From: Aquimarina sp. AU58
GTDB taxonomy: Bacteria > Bacteroidota > Bacteroidia > Flavobacteriales > Flavobacteriaceae
Assembly: GCF_900312745.1 (NCBI RefSeq)
Contig: NZ_OMPD01000014.1
Span: 2,294,001 to 2,358,000, forward strand
Length of the DNA: 64,000 bases
Direction: 5' to 3'
The notes beneath the pieces are model-generated. The model ran no database searches. It had not been told where the DNA came from and worked only from the letters and a program-made list of their open reading frames with translations. Of the stretch, positions 8,557 through 17,298 are shown one piece after another (position 1 is the first letter of the stretch; the number at the start of each line of letters is the position of its first letter). A program made the translations under genes and the position numbers.

Positions 8557-8838
8557 GCTTTTTTGAAATGGTTTTTGCTTGGACTGGTAAAGTAGTTACA
8601 GAAAGGTTATTTCACGAAGTTGATTTTATATTTTTAGTAAAAATTAAGGCTATAATGACATAAATAATAGTGATTTGAAAAACAATGTATGTGTCTATAT
8701 AATCTCTTGTGTTACGCTATCTGTTTTCATAGTATAATATAATATTTTCTTAGATTTTTTTGAGAAGAATATTACTTTGTTAGTTAAGATTACTTTTCTC
8801 TTAAACCACTTCAATAATGATTTGTATAAAATAATAGA
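8557..8838. other. Intergenic stretch without a gene
   Basis: AT-rich, no ORF of interest. It contains a short segment AATCTCTTGTGTTA that recurs at about 9478 beside the third peptide gene, suggesting duplicated flanks. Confidence 0.5.
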
Positions 8839-8882
8839 CCATTAAGAGAAACTCATGCATTGTAAATGATTTCTCTTAATGG
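8839..8882 (-). terminator. Strong stem-loop after the first clustered peptide gene
   Basis: Perfect 13-bp arms (8839-8851 CCATTAAGAGAAA, 8870-8882 TTTCTCTTAATGG) with an 18-base loop, 13 bp beyond the stop of the peptide gene at 8896. Only a weak T-run follows on the minus strand. Confidence 0.6.
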
Positions 8883-8895
8883 GAACTATTCTACA

Positions 8896-9072
8896 TTAAA
8901 AGGCACATATGCCCCAGTGAAGATGACATTTTCCTGAGCAGCAATCACTATGCCTATCACAAGGTATAATCTGTGGTATGCAATCAAATGATAAAGATCC
9001 GGCATTAACAGATTTTTGCTCTTCTTTTTTTAAAACTTTAATTTTTTCTACGTTTAAAATGTTGTTAATCAT
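8896..9072 (-). CDS. Knottin-like leader peptide 1 (six cysteines)
   Basis: 58 aa, read directly from the minus strand. Residues 1-25 are the leader MINNILNVEKIKVLKKEEQK followed by SVNAG, the AG variant of a double-glycine site. The core (26-58) has cysteines at 31, 38, 44, 45, 49 and 56: CX6CX5CCX3CX6C, the C-C-CC-C-C order of inhibitor cystine knots. The leader is nearly identical to that of the next peptide while the core differs, the usual pattern of diversifying exported peptides. No lanthionine-type or radical SAM enzyme lies nearby, so disulfides rather than modified residues are likely (inference). The role is unknown. Confidence 0.8.
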   Translation of the reverse strand: MINNILNVEKIKVLKKEEQKSVNAGSLSFDCIPQIIPCDRHSDCCSGKCHLHWGICAF

Positions 9073-9180
9073 TGTATGAATATTTGAAGGTTAATTTATT
9101 ATTCTTTTCAACTACCAGTAGACATAAGAATAGTAGCTAATAGTTAGATGGATACTGGTTTAGTTCTATAAGTTCACTAA

Positions 9181-9363
9181 CTAAAAAGCACATAAACCTT
9201 TAAATATACCAGTTGTATTACAGGTAGTACAGCAATCTTCATTGCTTCGGCATGGGCGAATTTCGGGCAAACAATCAGAAGCAAAAGATCCGGCATTAAC
9301 AGATTTTTGTTCTTCTTTTTTTAAAATTTTAATTTTTTCTACGTTTAAAATGTTTTTAATCAT
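9181..9363 (-). CDS. Knottin-like leader peptide 2 (six cysteines)
   Basis: 60 aa. The leader (1-25) differs from peptide 1 at only two positions and also ends VNAG. The core has cysteines at 31, 38, 44, 45, 48 and 58 (CX6CX5CCX2CX9C) and shares the ending CAF. The conserved upstream region (ATTTACACAATG, where ATG is the start) also matches the sister genes, which supports the chosen start. Peptides 1 and 2 are separated by 108 bp and could be transcribed together. Export by a C39-peptidase transporter is expected for such leaders but no transporter is present here. Confidence 0.85.
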   Translation of the reverse strand: MIKNILNVEKIKILKKEEQKSVNAGSFASDCLPEIRPCRSNEDCCTTCNTTGIFKGLCAF

Positions 9364-9660
9364 TGTGTAAATATTTAAAAAGTTAATGTATTAATGTTGG
9401 CTTACTTTTAAGAGGTAAGGTAAAACTATGATTTGGATAAGTAGTTTTGTACGATTTCCAAAAAGGCCATAAGCGATAATCTCTTGTGTTAAGGGTTTCC
9501 AAATTTTCATCATTTAAGTTTTTTTCAGTAAACTCAAACAACACATGAAATTAATCAATTAAAATTCTGAGATGCTTGTGTCAGTGATTAAGAAGAAATT
9601 TTGGAAACCTCAAGGCTTTTATCAAACTAAAAACAGGGTTAATTTTGAATCCATCCAATA
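9364..9660. other. Spacer between peptide genes with an inverted repeat
   Basis: No gene seen. It contains 15-base imperfect inverted arms at 9494-9508 (GGTTTCCAAATTTTC) and 9595-9609 (GAAATTTTGGAAACC), about 116 bp from end to end. Confidence 0.5.
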
Positions 9661-9852
9661 TTAGAAAGTACAGATTTGTACATGGGTGCCATTAATTATT
9701 ACACCACAAGTAGCATTACAGTGCTCACATTCATGATCATACATGCATTCTCTAATTTCTGGACAAATACTTGAAAAACCACCGTTAATGTGTTTTTGTT
9801 CTTCTTTTTTTAAAACTTTAGTGTTTCTGAGGTTTAAAATGTTTTTAATCAT
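9661..9852 (-). CDS. Cys-rich leader peptide 3 (six cysteines)
   Basis: 63 aa. The leader MIKNILNLRNTKVLKKEEQK plus HINGG is the true double-glycine form. The core has cysteines at 30, 36, 42, 45, 49 and 61 (CX5CX5CX2CX3CX11C): six cysteines, but without the adjacent CC pair of the sister peptides, so the fold may vary. It shares the final C-x-F. Its upstream element (9961-10054) is of the recurring type. It is the first gene of the three-peptide cluster on the minus strand. Function unknown; could be a bacteriocin-like or signalling peptide. Confidence 0.8.
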   Translation of the reverse strand: MIKNILNLRNTKVLKKEEQKHINGGFSSICPEIRECMYDHECEHCNATCGVIINGTHVQICTF

Positions 9853-9960
9853 TGTGAAATATATTTAGATTAATATTTTTATAATACGAGATACACAGGT
9901 CTAATCCAGAGAAGTGTAAAACGAATAGTTTCTATTTTTCTAAAGGTAGCTAAACAGCTC

Positions 9961-10054
9961 ATTTATATCTAAATAAAGTATCCCAAAAACAGCTAAGAAG
10001 AGAGGCATACCATGCGTTTTTTTGTTAAAAAACCACGGATTTTTAGAAATGAAG
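9961..10054 (-). promoter_or_regulatory. Recurring upstream element, copy f
   Basis: Minus strand: GTTTTTTAAC, A-run, then GTTTTTGGGATACTTTATTTA and GATATAAA. It lacks the TTAATTCA part but keeps the flanking blocks, about 110-200 bp upstream of peptide 3. Confidence 0.45.
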
Positions 10055-10130
10055 TGAAAACAGAGTAAGGATAAACTTTGGAGTAGTGTTTTTTTCGATG
10101 AAATCGTGTTTTCCTATTACTTTATATAGT

Positions 10131-10292
10131 GAAGTGGTTTAAACTTTTTTCAATTTGCTAAAAAAATGTCTTTTTGCGCCTATATTTCACAATTTTTGAC
10201 TTCCGTAGCTCTGCTATGCAACTAAAAAATTACTTCATCTGAACACAAAACCACTATTTTTCACTTAAACCAAAAAAGTTTAAACCACTTCA
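10131..10292. repeat. 162-bp palindromic element 1 with central core
   Basis: Perfect 20-bp terminal inverted arms: 10131-10150 (GAAGTGGTTTAAACTTTTTT) and 10272-10291. The centre, 10205-10219, is GTAGCTCTGCTATGC, the same core (as reverse complement) that sits at the middle of the elements at 40254 and 53344. The rest of the 9853-10405 gap holds no gene. Confidence 0.7.
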
Positions 10293-10405
10293 GTAAGTAG
10301 TGTGTATACTTTATGATTTAATTTTAACAATTTTTTAACGTTTCTGAAAAAACCATACGCTAATCACCTTCGTAAGTATGGCTGTAAACTTTTAAAATAA
10401 AAAAA

Positions 10406-11095
10406 ATGAACATTATTAAAAAAACAAACTTGTTTATCATTGGCGGCCTCCTTTCAATAGGAATAGTATTAATGGCTGCTGATCATTTAGATGCTACAGC
10501 TGTTGCTGGGGGTACTGCAGACATCACAGATGTTTATGCTTTTGAAGGAGCAAACCCAGACAACACCGTTTTTGTAGCAAATGTGCAAGGGCTTTTAACA
10601 CCGGGAGCTACAGCACAATTCGATGAAAATGTGTTAGTAGAGTTCAACATTGATAATACTGGAGATCTAGTAGAAGATTTAGTGATACAAGCAATACCTA
10701 GAGATGGTATTATGTATTTCTTTGGGCCTTATGCTCCAGGTACGACAGGATTAAACAGTACTATTGATGACAAAACTCAGTATTTAGGTCAGGTAGAGAT
10801 TAGTACAGGAGCAAACGCAACTACGGCAACTGCTAATGGGATCTCTTATTTTGCAGGTTTAAGAGAAGATGCGTTCTTCTTTGATTTTGCTCAATTTAAT
10901 GCAGTTATCGGAGGAACATCTACTGCACCAGGAGGTGGATTTAACAATCCAGGGGTAGATGCATTTGATAATACCAATGTATTATCCATTGTAGTAGAAG
11001 TATCTAATACATTGTTAGGAGGAACTTTTGACCATCCTGCAGGAACAGGAGTACAAGTATTCAACACCTGGGTAGAAGCAAAAAGAAAACAATAA
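10406..11095 (+). CDS. DUF4331 family secreted protein
   Basis: 229 aa with an N-terminal signal peptide (cleavage near MAA-DHLDA). The mature start ADHLDATAVAGGTADITDVY is the hallmark of DUF4331 proteins, which begin with ADHLD and a DI-D-x-Y motif. The protein covers only the first part of a full-length DUF4331 (usually more than 400 aa); the next gene carries the other part, so the family appears split over two genes. It is the first gene of an apparent four-gene unit with the second DUF4331 protein (30 bp on), a TPR lipoprotein and a TonB receptor. The molecular function of DUF4331 is not established. Confidence 0.85.
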   Translation: MNIIKKTNLFIIGGLLSIGIVLMAADHLDATAVAGGTADITDVYAFEGANPDNTVFVANVQGLLTPGATAQFDENVLVEFNIDNTGDLVEDLVIQAIPRDGIMYFFGPYAPGTTGLNSTIDDKTQYLGQVEISTGANATTATANGISYFAGLREDAFFFDFAQFNAVIGGTSTAPGGGFNNPGVDAFDNTNVLSIVVEVSNTLLGGTFDHPAGTGVQVFNTWVEAKRKQ

Positions 11096-11125
11096 TAAGA
11101 AGATAATTTTTTAAAAAATACAAAC

Positions 11126-11752
11126 ATGATGAAATTAAATAATATAAAATATATAGTAGCCACTCTTGTAATCGCCATTGGAGTAAGTAGTTGTAATAAG
11201 GATGATGATGGTGGAGTAGTAATCCCACCACCAGTACAGTTGGATTTTTCTGGGACATTTGTTCAGGAAGATCAAATGGGAAGAGCCGCTATCAACACAG
11301 TATTGAATGGAGACTCTAGTGATAAAAATGATTTTAATGTTACGATTCCTTCTGAGATGGTATCAAAATTTCAGCCTAAGTTTTTGGATCGCGCTGTAGC
11401 ATTGCACTCAGCTTTTGGAGTGGCTTATGAAAATAATATATTAGGTCTGGATGCAGTTACATTAACTACTATTCTGGCTGCTGATGTATTGCAAGTAGCA
11501 CCAGATGGGCCAACTACATATTTTGACGGTAGTGATCCTAATAATCCAGTAGTACTTACTGGTCGAAAGTTAAGAGATGATGTTGTAGATATTTCCTTGA
11601 TCCTTTTATTTGGAGGAAATAATGGAGATCGGTTTAATGGTCAACCTGATGGTTCGGGAGGTTTTCTTCCTATTTTGGTTTCTGATGGAGTAGATGCATC
11701 AGGAGAAACTCCTTTGGCTTCATTCCCATACTTAGAAGCGCCTCATATGTAA
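11126..11752 (+). CDS. DUF4331-like lipoprotein
   Basis: 208 aa. The signal peptide ends in a lipobox at Cys23 (GVSSC), followed by an Asp-rich tether (NKDDDGG). The body carries DUF4331 C-terminal features: MGRAAINTVL and GRKLRDDVVDISL. Together with the previous gene it rebuilds the complete family architecture, so the two products may associate outside the inner membrane (inference). The start giving MMKLNN was chosen because it sits just before the hydrophobic stretch; the second Met is equally possible. Confidence 0.8.
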   Translation: MMKLNNIKYIVATLVIAIGVSSCNKDDDGGVVIPPPVQLDFSGTFVQEDQMGRAAINTVLNGDSSDKNDFNVTIPSEMVSKFQPKFLDRAVALHSAFGVAYENNILGLDAVTLTTILAADVLQVAPDGPTTYFDGSDPNNPVVLTGRKLRDDVVDISLILLFGGNNGDRFNGQPDGSGGFLPILVSDGVDASGETPLASFPYLEAPHM

Positions 11753-11773
11753 AATAGAACCCCTACTTATCTA

Positions 11774-11845
11774 GTCATAATCGAACGAAGTCGAGAAATT
11801 ACCCCGTATTATATTCCAAGTATCATCGACTTCGTTCTTTATGAC
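11774..11845. repeat. REP-like inverted repeat
   Basis: Arms 11774-11794 and 11826-11845 (GTCATAATCGAACGAAGTCG against its near-exact complement) form a hairpin between the DUF4331 lipoprotein and the TPR gene. It could act as a terminator or attenuator within the unit. Confidence 0.65.
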
Positions 11846-11891
11846 AATCCTAAAATTGCCTCGAATACAAAAACTTCAAAAAACAAAAAAG

Positions 11892-13181
11892 ATGAAATTA
11901 ATAAACATAATATATGTAATGGTTATGGTATGCATTGTTGTTTCATGCCAGAAATCAAAAAACATCATTACCAGCCCTCAGGATTATGAAGCGTATATTC
12001 AGAAAAAAGAAAACCCAAAAGCTCAACAGGCTATAAAAGAACTACAGTTCTGGAATAACAGAATAACAGAAGATAGTACACAAATTCTTGCTATGTCTCG
12101 TGCAGCAGGAGTCTGTTCACAGCTATTTCAATATACAGCAGATATACAACAGCTTAAAAAGGCAGAGCAGCTACTTCTCAAATCTGTAGCTGTAGCTGCT
12201 ATAAAAAAAGAAGGCTACCTATTGGCATTAGCGCAAAATTTTATTTCTCAACATCGATTTAATGAAGCAAAAAAAGCGGCACAAGGCGCCTTTATATTAA
12301 ACCCTAATAGAGCATCAAGATTAGTATTGTTTGATGTAACTATGGAATTAGGAGAGTATGACGATGCAAAAAAGCATTTAGAGAGTGTTGCAAATACAAG
12401 TGATTACAATTTTTTAATTCGATTGGCAAAATGGAATGATTATAAAGGTAATCTGGATGCTACAATACGCTATATGGAAAAGGCAAAATCGATTGCAGAA
12501 AGTAGTAAAAACCAAAATCTAATCCTGTGGTCGTACACAAATATTGCAGATTATTATGGTCATGCCGGTAGAATCAAGGATTCATATAACCATTATTTAA
12601 AAGCATTAGAAATAGATCCTTCAAATGGATATGCTAAAAAAGGAATTGCATGGATTGCCTATTCATACGAGCAGAACCCAGAAGAAGCGTTAAGAATTAT
12701 GGATGCCGTGATAGAGACCCATCAAAGTCCAGATTACTACTTATTAAAAGCTGAAATTGCCGAATTTCAGAATAACAAAAAAAACAAACACCAAAATATT
12801 GCTGCCTATCAAGAGGCTGTTGATGATCATAGGTATGGCGATATGTATAATGCCTACAATGCATTACTTCTGGCAGAAGAACACCAAGAATTTGATAAAG
12901 CTTTACAGATTGCAGAAAGAGAGATTGCTAATCGACCAACGCCAGAAACCTATGATTTAAAAGCATATATCCTTACGCTTAAGGGAGACTATAAACAAGC
13001 ATTAGAAATCGCACAAGAGCATATCATTGATAAAACTTTTGAACCAGAAGCTAATTATCATATCGCAGAGATTTATAAAGCCAATGGTTTACTGGACAAA
13101 GTAAAATCTATAAAAGAAGAACTACTGGAGAGTAGTTATGAATTAGGCCCCGTATTATCTAAAAGTATAAAAGAACTATAA
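11892..13181 (+). CDS. TPR-repeat lipoprotein
   Basis: 429 aa from the ATG at 11892. The ORF opens earlier, at 11841, but only the later start puts the signal peptide (MKLINIIYVMVMVCIVVSC, lipobox Cys19) at the N terminus, and the earlier start lies in the REP-like repeat. The mature part is helical with several tetratricopeptide repeats, clearest around YNHYLKALEIDPSNGYAKKG and YDLKAYILTLKGDYKQALEIA. TPR lipoproteins usually scaffold protein complexes. It sits between the DUF4331 pair and a TonB receptor 9 bp downstream, so it is probably an accessory of that uptake system. Confidence 0.8.
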   Translation: MKLINIIYVMVMVCIVVSCQKSKNIITSPQDYEAYIQKKENPKAQQAIKELQFWNNRITEDSTQILAMSRAAGVCSQLFQYTADIQQLKKAEQLLLKSVAVAAIKKEGYLLALAQNFISQHRFNEAKKAAQGAFILNPNRASRLVLFDVTMELGEYDDAKKHLESVANTSDYNFLIRLAKWNDYKGNLDATIRYMEKAKSIAESSKNQNLILWSYTNIADYYGHAGRIKDSYNHYLKALEIDPSNGYAKKGIAWIAYSYEQNPEEALRIMDAVIETHQSPDYYLLKAEIAEFQNNKKNKHQNIAAYQEAVDDHRYGDMYNAYNALLLAEEHQEFDKALQIAEREIANRPTPETYDLKAYILTLKGDYKQALEIAQEHIIDKTFEPEANYHIAEIYKANGLLDKVKSIKEELLESSYELGPVLSKSIKEL

Positions 13182-13190
13182 TCAAAACCC

Positions 13191-15416
13191 ATGAAGTACT
13201 ATATTTATATACTAATGATCTTTTGTTTTGGTTATGTACAAAGCCAAACTATAAAAGGTAAGATTCAAGACACTTTTACTAATCCTCTGGATGGAGTATA
13301 TGTTTTGAACACAACATCAGAGAATCATACACATACCCTCGAAAACGGAAAGTTTCTTTTAGACAATGTTTCTGTTGGGGATACACTAACCATTCGTTTA
13401 TTGGGGTTCGAAACCCAACAATTAGTGGTTAGAGCAGAAGATTTTACTAAAGAACAGACTATTACATTAAAAGATAAGATATTTCAGTTAGACGAATTAA
13501 TAGTAAAACAAGAAATAAACCCATTACAGTTGATTACTAGACTGGATATGAAGACAAATCCTGTTAATTCTTCTCAGGAAGTACTTCGCAGGGTACCTGG
13601 TTTATTTATAGGACAACATGCCGGAGGAGGAAAAGCAGAACAAATATTTCTTAGGGGCTTTGATGTAGATCATGGTACCGATATAGCCATTTCTGTAGAC
13701 GGGATGCCGGTAAATATGGTTTCTCATGCCCACGGCCAAGGATATGCAGACCTTCATTTTGTAATTCCCGAAACTATAGGTAAGGTGGATTTGGGTAAAG
13801 GTTCTTACTATGCAGATCAAGGTAACTTTAATACTGCAGGATATGTTTCTTTCTATACTAAAGAAAGATTTAAGAGCAATCAAATCAAGATAGAGGCTGG
13901 TGATTTCAATACCTTTAGAACGGTTGGTTTATTTAATCTTTTTGAAGCCTCGGCAAAAGAAGATATGATTTTGGCACTAGAATATCTCGAAAGTGATGGC
14001 CCTTTTGAGTCTGAACAGAATTTTAACAGGATTAATCTAGCTACAAAATATACAACGCAACTTTCTGATAACAATAAGATATCCTTATCAGGGTCTCATT
14101 TTACCAGTAGGTGGGATGCGTCGGGACAAGTTCCAACCAGAGCAGTAGAGTCGGGTTTAATTACCAGATTTGGCGCAATAGATGATACCGAGGGAGGTAA
14201 GACATCAAGAACAAATTTTAATATCAATTATAACAAATTTATATCTGATAATACAACACTCAAAACCAATGCCTATTATACTCATTATGATTTTGAATTG
14301 TATTCTAATTTCACTTTTTTTCTTAATGACCCAATTAATGGTGACCAGATCAGACAAAGAGAGGAGCGTAACATTTTTGGGTTCAATAGCAAATTAAAAT
14401 CATTTTTCTCGTGGAATGATATTAATATTGACATTAATGCAGGAATAGGGGTTCGCAATGATGCTATTGCTGATAATGAATTGTCCCGAACGAGTAATAG
14501 AACCCAGATACTGCAAAATATAAGTTTAGGAAATGTGAATGAAACTAATGCATATGGCTTTGTAGAAACTGCTTTTGACTTCGGAAAACTAAAGATAACA
14601 CCAGCGCTTCGATTAGATTATTTTAAATATATATATGAAGATGCACTTTTATCGAATTATGAGACTCAATCCAATACAAAAAGCATTCTTACTCCAAAAC
14701 TCCAATTTTCATATGTCCCTACAGATAACCTGAATGTTTTCTTAAAATCAGGAATTGGTTTTCATGGTAATGATACTAGGGTAGTAGTAGCACAGCAAGG
14801 AGAAAAAATATTACCTAAAGCTTATTCGATGGATGTTGGGCTAAACTGGAAACCATTTTCAAGACTATTTTTTAATACGGCATTTTGGTACTTAAAACTA
14901 GATCAGGAATTTGTGTATGTCGGGGATGAAGGTGTTGTAGAACCGAGTGGTAAAACAAGAAGATTAGGACTAGATCTAAGTGCTAGGTATCAAATTAAGG
15001 ATTGGTTGTATTTTGATACAGATATTACGTATACAAAATCCAGAAGTTTGGATGCACCTAAAGGAGGAGATCATATCCCATTAGCACCAAAATTTACAGC
15101 TGCAGGAGGAATTAGTTTTGATAAGATACACAACTTTTCTGGTGGACTTAGATACCGATATTTAGGAGATCGAGCTGCAAATGAAGACAATAGTATTGTA
15201 GCAAAGGGCTACACCATCTTTGATGCAAATGTTAATTATACATGGAATGATTTCAATATCGGACTTACTATAGAGAACCTATTTAACAGTGAGTGGAACG
15301 AAACACAATTTGCTACCGAATCCAGATTGTTTAATGAATCTGAACCCATAGAAGAAATACACTTTACTCCCGGTACACCTTTTTTTGCTAAGGTAGGAAT
15401 AACATATAGTTTTTAA
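13191..15416 (+). CDS. TonB-dependent outer-membrane receptor
   Basis: 741 aa. Signal peptide (1-18, ending YVQSQ), a carboxypeptidase-regulatory-like domain (about 20-95), a plug domain (about 115-225, NSSQEVLRRVPGLF and QIFLRGFDVDHGTD), then a 22-strand-type barrel ending in the aromatic F (VGITYSF). The plug is unusually rich in His (QHAGGGKAEQ, VDHGTD, VSHAHGQGYADLHF), as in an uncharacterised receptor family, hinting at a metal or metal-bound ligand (inference). There is no SusD partner. It follows the TPR gene by 9 bp and is probably the last gene of the DUF4331 unit. Confidence 0.88.
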   Translation: MKYYIYILMIFCFGYVQSQTIKGKIQDTFTNPLDGVYVLNTTSENHTHTLENGKFLLDNVSVGDTLTIRLLGFETQQLVVRAEDFTKEQTITLKDKIFQLDELIVKQEINPLQLITRLDMKTNPVNSSQEVLRRVPGLFIGQHAGGGKAEQIFLRGFDVDHGTDIAISVDGMPVNMVSHAHGQGYADLHFVIPETIGKVDLGKGSYYADQGNFNTAGYVSFYTKERFKSNQIKIEAGDFNTFRTVGLFNLFEASAKEDMILALEYLESDGPFESEQNFNRINLATKYTTQLSDNNKISLSGSHFTSRWDASGQVPTRAVESGLITRFGAIDDTEGGKTSRTNFNINYNKFISDNTTLKTNAYYTHYDFELYSNFTFFLNDPINGDQIRQREERNIFGFNSKLKSFFSWNDINIDINAGIGVRNDAIADNELSRTSNRTQILQNISLGNVNETNAYGFVETAFDFGKLKITPALRLDYFKYIYEDALLSNYETQSNTKSILTPKLQFSYVPTDNLNVFLKSGIGFHGNDTRVVVAQQGEKILPKAYSMDVGLNWKPFSRLFFNTAFWYLKLDQEFVYVGDEGVVEPSGKTRRLGLDLSARYQIKDWLYFDTDITYTKSRSLDAPKGGDHIPLAPKFTAAGGISFDKIHNFSGGLRYRYLGDRAANEDNSIVAKGYTIFDANVNYTWNDFNIGLTIENLFNSEWNETQFATESRLFNESEPIEEIHFTPGTPFFAKVGITYSF

Positions 15417-15498
15417 GTATGAAAATTAATATTGTGATAAGTGATATTAATTATAAAATAACCTCAATTTATTAATTGTTGTTTGTTTTTTGATGTGT

Positions 15499-15536
15499 AG
15501 AAAAGCTTGTTTGCAGGGGCGCAAACGGGCTTTTCT
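15499..15536 (+). terminator. Intrinsic terminator of the DUF4331/TonB unit
   Basis: Arms AGAAAAGCTTGTTTGC (15499-15514) and GCAAACGGGCTTTTCT (15521-15536), nearly perfect, followed by a T-rich tract at 15537-15552. Confidence 0.8.
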
Positions 15537-15644
15537 TATTTAGGTTTTTTTTGTAGTGAGTACTTAACCAGAATATTAGTTGAGCTAATACCATTAACAA
15601 TTGGAATGTATTGTAATATTTTTTGTTGAAGCATTTATTGCTCT

Positions 15645-15745
15645 ATTCAAGCAGGGTAAGCATATTTAAGATCAATACATATTAAAAAGAGGATTTTTAA
15701 TTGTTTTTTGTAGGGTTTTGTCATTCCAGCGTAGGCTGGAATCTA
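15645..15745 (-). repeat. Inverted 95-bp repeat, left copy
   Basis: Its reverse complement aligns to 20711-20806 at roughly 85% identity by eye. It includes the hairpin ATTCCAGC-GTAG-GCTGGAAT at 15723-15742. The rest of the 15417-15869 gap shows only the terminator and AT-rich sequence. Confidence 0.7.
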
Positions 15746-15869
15746 TTTTCAATCAAAAAAACGGTATCAAACCTATACAAATTGAACTTTTACCCTTAAA
15801 GTAAAAGTAGTTTTTTTAAATGTGTTTGCCTTGCCTTTTTCATTACATTAATTTGAAATAAACAAAAAA

Positions 15870-16217
15870 CTAAAGGTAAAGATTGGCCCAATAAATCAAA
15901 CCAAATTGTAGTAATAATCTAGTAACTAAAACAAATTTTGGTAGATTTAAACTCGCTTTTTTATGTATAAGCATATGTATATGAACCGGAAAAAATAGAA
16001 TGAGCATAAAAATTATACTCCAGGCAGAAACTGTCTTGGTTGTTGTAAATAATAAACCGCAACTCACAAGAATTTCAGCAATACCACTTACATAAACCAA
16101 AAGTTTATGATAAGGAATATACAAAGGCATAATTCTCATGAATGCCTTAGGACGAATTAGATGAAAAACTCCGGCAATACCGAAGATGAAGGATAAAATA
16201 TATAAATGCCAGTTCAT
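15870..16217 (-). CDS. DoxX-like small membrane protein
   Basis: 115 aa with four predicted membrane helices and short loops, matching the size and layout of DoxX/MauE-like proteins (start LYILSFIFGIAGVFHLIRPKAF, then a second helix with GIAEILVSCGLLF). It is monocistronic by position. A palindrome (ATTGTAC-G-GTACAAT) about 90 bp upstream may be the operator of its regulator. DoxX-like proteins have been tied to redox or thiol homeostasis, but this member's substrate is unknown. Confidence 0.75.
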   Translation of the reverse strand: MNWHLYILSFIFGIAGVFHLIRPKAFMRIMPLYIPYHKLLVYVSGIAEILVSCGLLFTTTKTVSAWSIIFMLILFFPVHIHMLIHKKASLNLPKFVLVTRLLLQFGLIYWANLYL

Positions 16218-16303
16218 TAGATTTTAGTGGTTTTTTTCTCGATACGGTTATGTGTATGATTTTTGTTTGAAGTCATCATTTTAATATAGCTTCTTTTCTT
16301 AAA

Positions 16304-16318
16304 ATTGTACGGTACAAT
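16304..16318. promoter_or_regulatory. Candidate operator palindrome upstream of doxX-like gene
   Basis: ATTGTAC and GTACAAT flank a single G: a perfect 7+7 palindrome in the 277-bp gap between the DoxX-like and anti-sigma genes, 87 bp upstream of the DoxX-like start. Confidence 0.4.
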
Positions 16319-16494
16319 CTGTATTCATAGAAACTTGATTTCTGAAGTATATTTTTTGTAATATACAAAACCAAAGTATAAAGTATTGTGCCTTTCTTGG
16401 TTTTGAATGTATGATTTCTATAGGTAGTATTATAATAAATGAAAATATCTCTAATTATAATTTTTACTAGTTGATTTACATCAGTGCCTTAGAA

Positions 16495-17292
16495 TTACGA
16501 TGCTACAGTCCCCAATGTGTATAATTGCTCCATAGTAGGAGATTCGCTACCACCTTCAGGTTCTAGAGTTATTCCAAAGGCTTCGGATTTGTTAGGATTG
16601 TTTAACATGAAAATTTTAGTATCATCTTTGTTAAATTCATCCAATATCCCCATACTAGTAGGTGTTAACGGATCAAGTTTTAGTGACCATACTTGATATA
16701 CTTTTCCTGGTGGGGGAGTTGGTAGACCCGCTACATCGATATAAGCGGTTTGTTTATCTTTATCCCAATATACAGCAGCATAAGCAGTAGGATCAATCTG
16801 TTGTGCCCGTAATGGAATTTGTATAATATCTTTATTTCTCAATACACTTAATAAAGATTTAGTTTTAGAAAGATCTTCTTCGGCAACATTTATTTTTCCT
16901 TCTAAAAGTATTTTTTCTGTTTGATTGATTACAAGTTGTTGTTGTAATGTTCTGTTCTTATTAAACTGAACAAATAATCCAATTAATAAAGCTACAGATG
17001 CTGCCCAACCGATATATGTAGGTATGTTATTGCGTTTTCGAGTAATTGGGATTACATCGCTGGTATTCTCAGATTCAATTTGATTTTTAATTTTAGTATA
17101 TGTTGGTATTGTAGAAGTAGGAGCGGCTGCACTAGAAAGTTGATGTAAAGCTTTTTCTATACGATCTACCTCTTTTACTGCTTCAGGGTATTTTTGTAGT
17201 ATCTTATATACTTCGGTATTCTCTTTTTCAGAGAGCGAACCATAAACGTATAGTTCTAAAATACCTGATGTTATGTATGCTTTAATATCCAT
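16495..17292 (-). CDS. Anti-sigma factor, RskA family
   Basis: 265 aa. N-terminal cytoplasmic anti-sigma part (1-85), one membrane helix at about 92-110 (PTYIGWAASVALLIGLFVQF), a short coiled segment (115-150), and a C-terminal RskA domain (about 155-265) with the typical YAAVYWDKDKQTAYIDVAGLP and PGKVYQVWSL motifs. It probably holds the ECF sigma factor encoded 6 bp upstream at the inner membrane until an envelope signal triggers release. Gene order (sigma first, then anti-sigma) is standard. Confidence 0.9.
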   Translation of the reverse strand: MDIKAYITSGILELYVYGSLSEKENTEVYKILQKYPEAVKEVDRIEKALHQLSSAAAPTSTIPTYTKIKNQIESENTSDVIPITRKRNNIPTYIGWAASVALLIGLFVQFNKNRTLQQQLVINQTEKILLEGKINVAEEDLSKTKSLLSVLRNKDIIQIPLRAQQIDPTAYAAVYWDKDKQTAYIDVAGLPTPPPGKVYQVWSLKLDPLTPTSMGILDEFNKDDTKIFMLNNPNKSEAFGITLEPEGGSESPTMEQLYTLGTVAS

Positions 17293-17298
17293 GTAGTA

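Noticed and set aside
2550..9852. Lanthipeptide or other modified RiPP cluster
   Set aside because: GG-type leaders fit, but no LanB/LanM, radical SAM, YcaO or ATP-grasp enzyme and no peptidase transporter is encoded in the window, so only an unmodified disulfide peptide is supported.
11841..11891. Upstream start for the TPR lipoprotein
   Set aside because: The ATG at 11841 is in the REP-like repeat and would put 17 charged residues before the signal peptide; 11892 is better.
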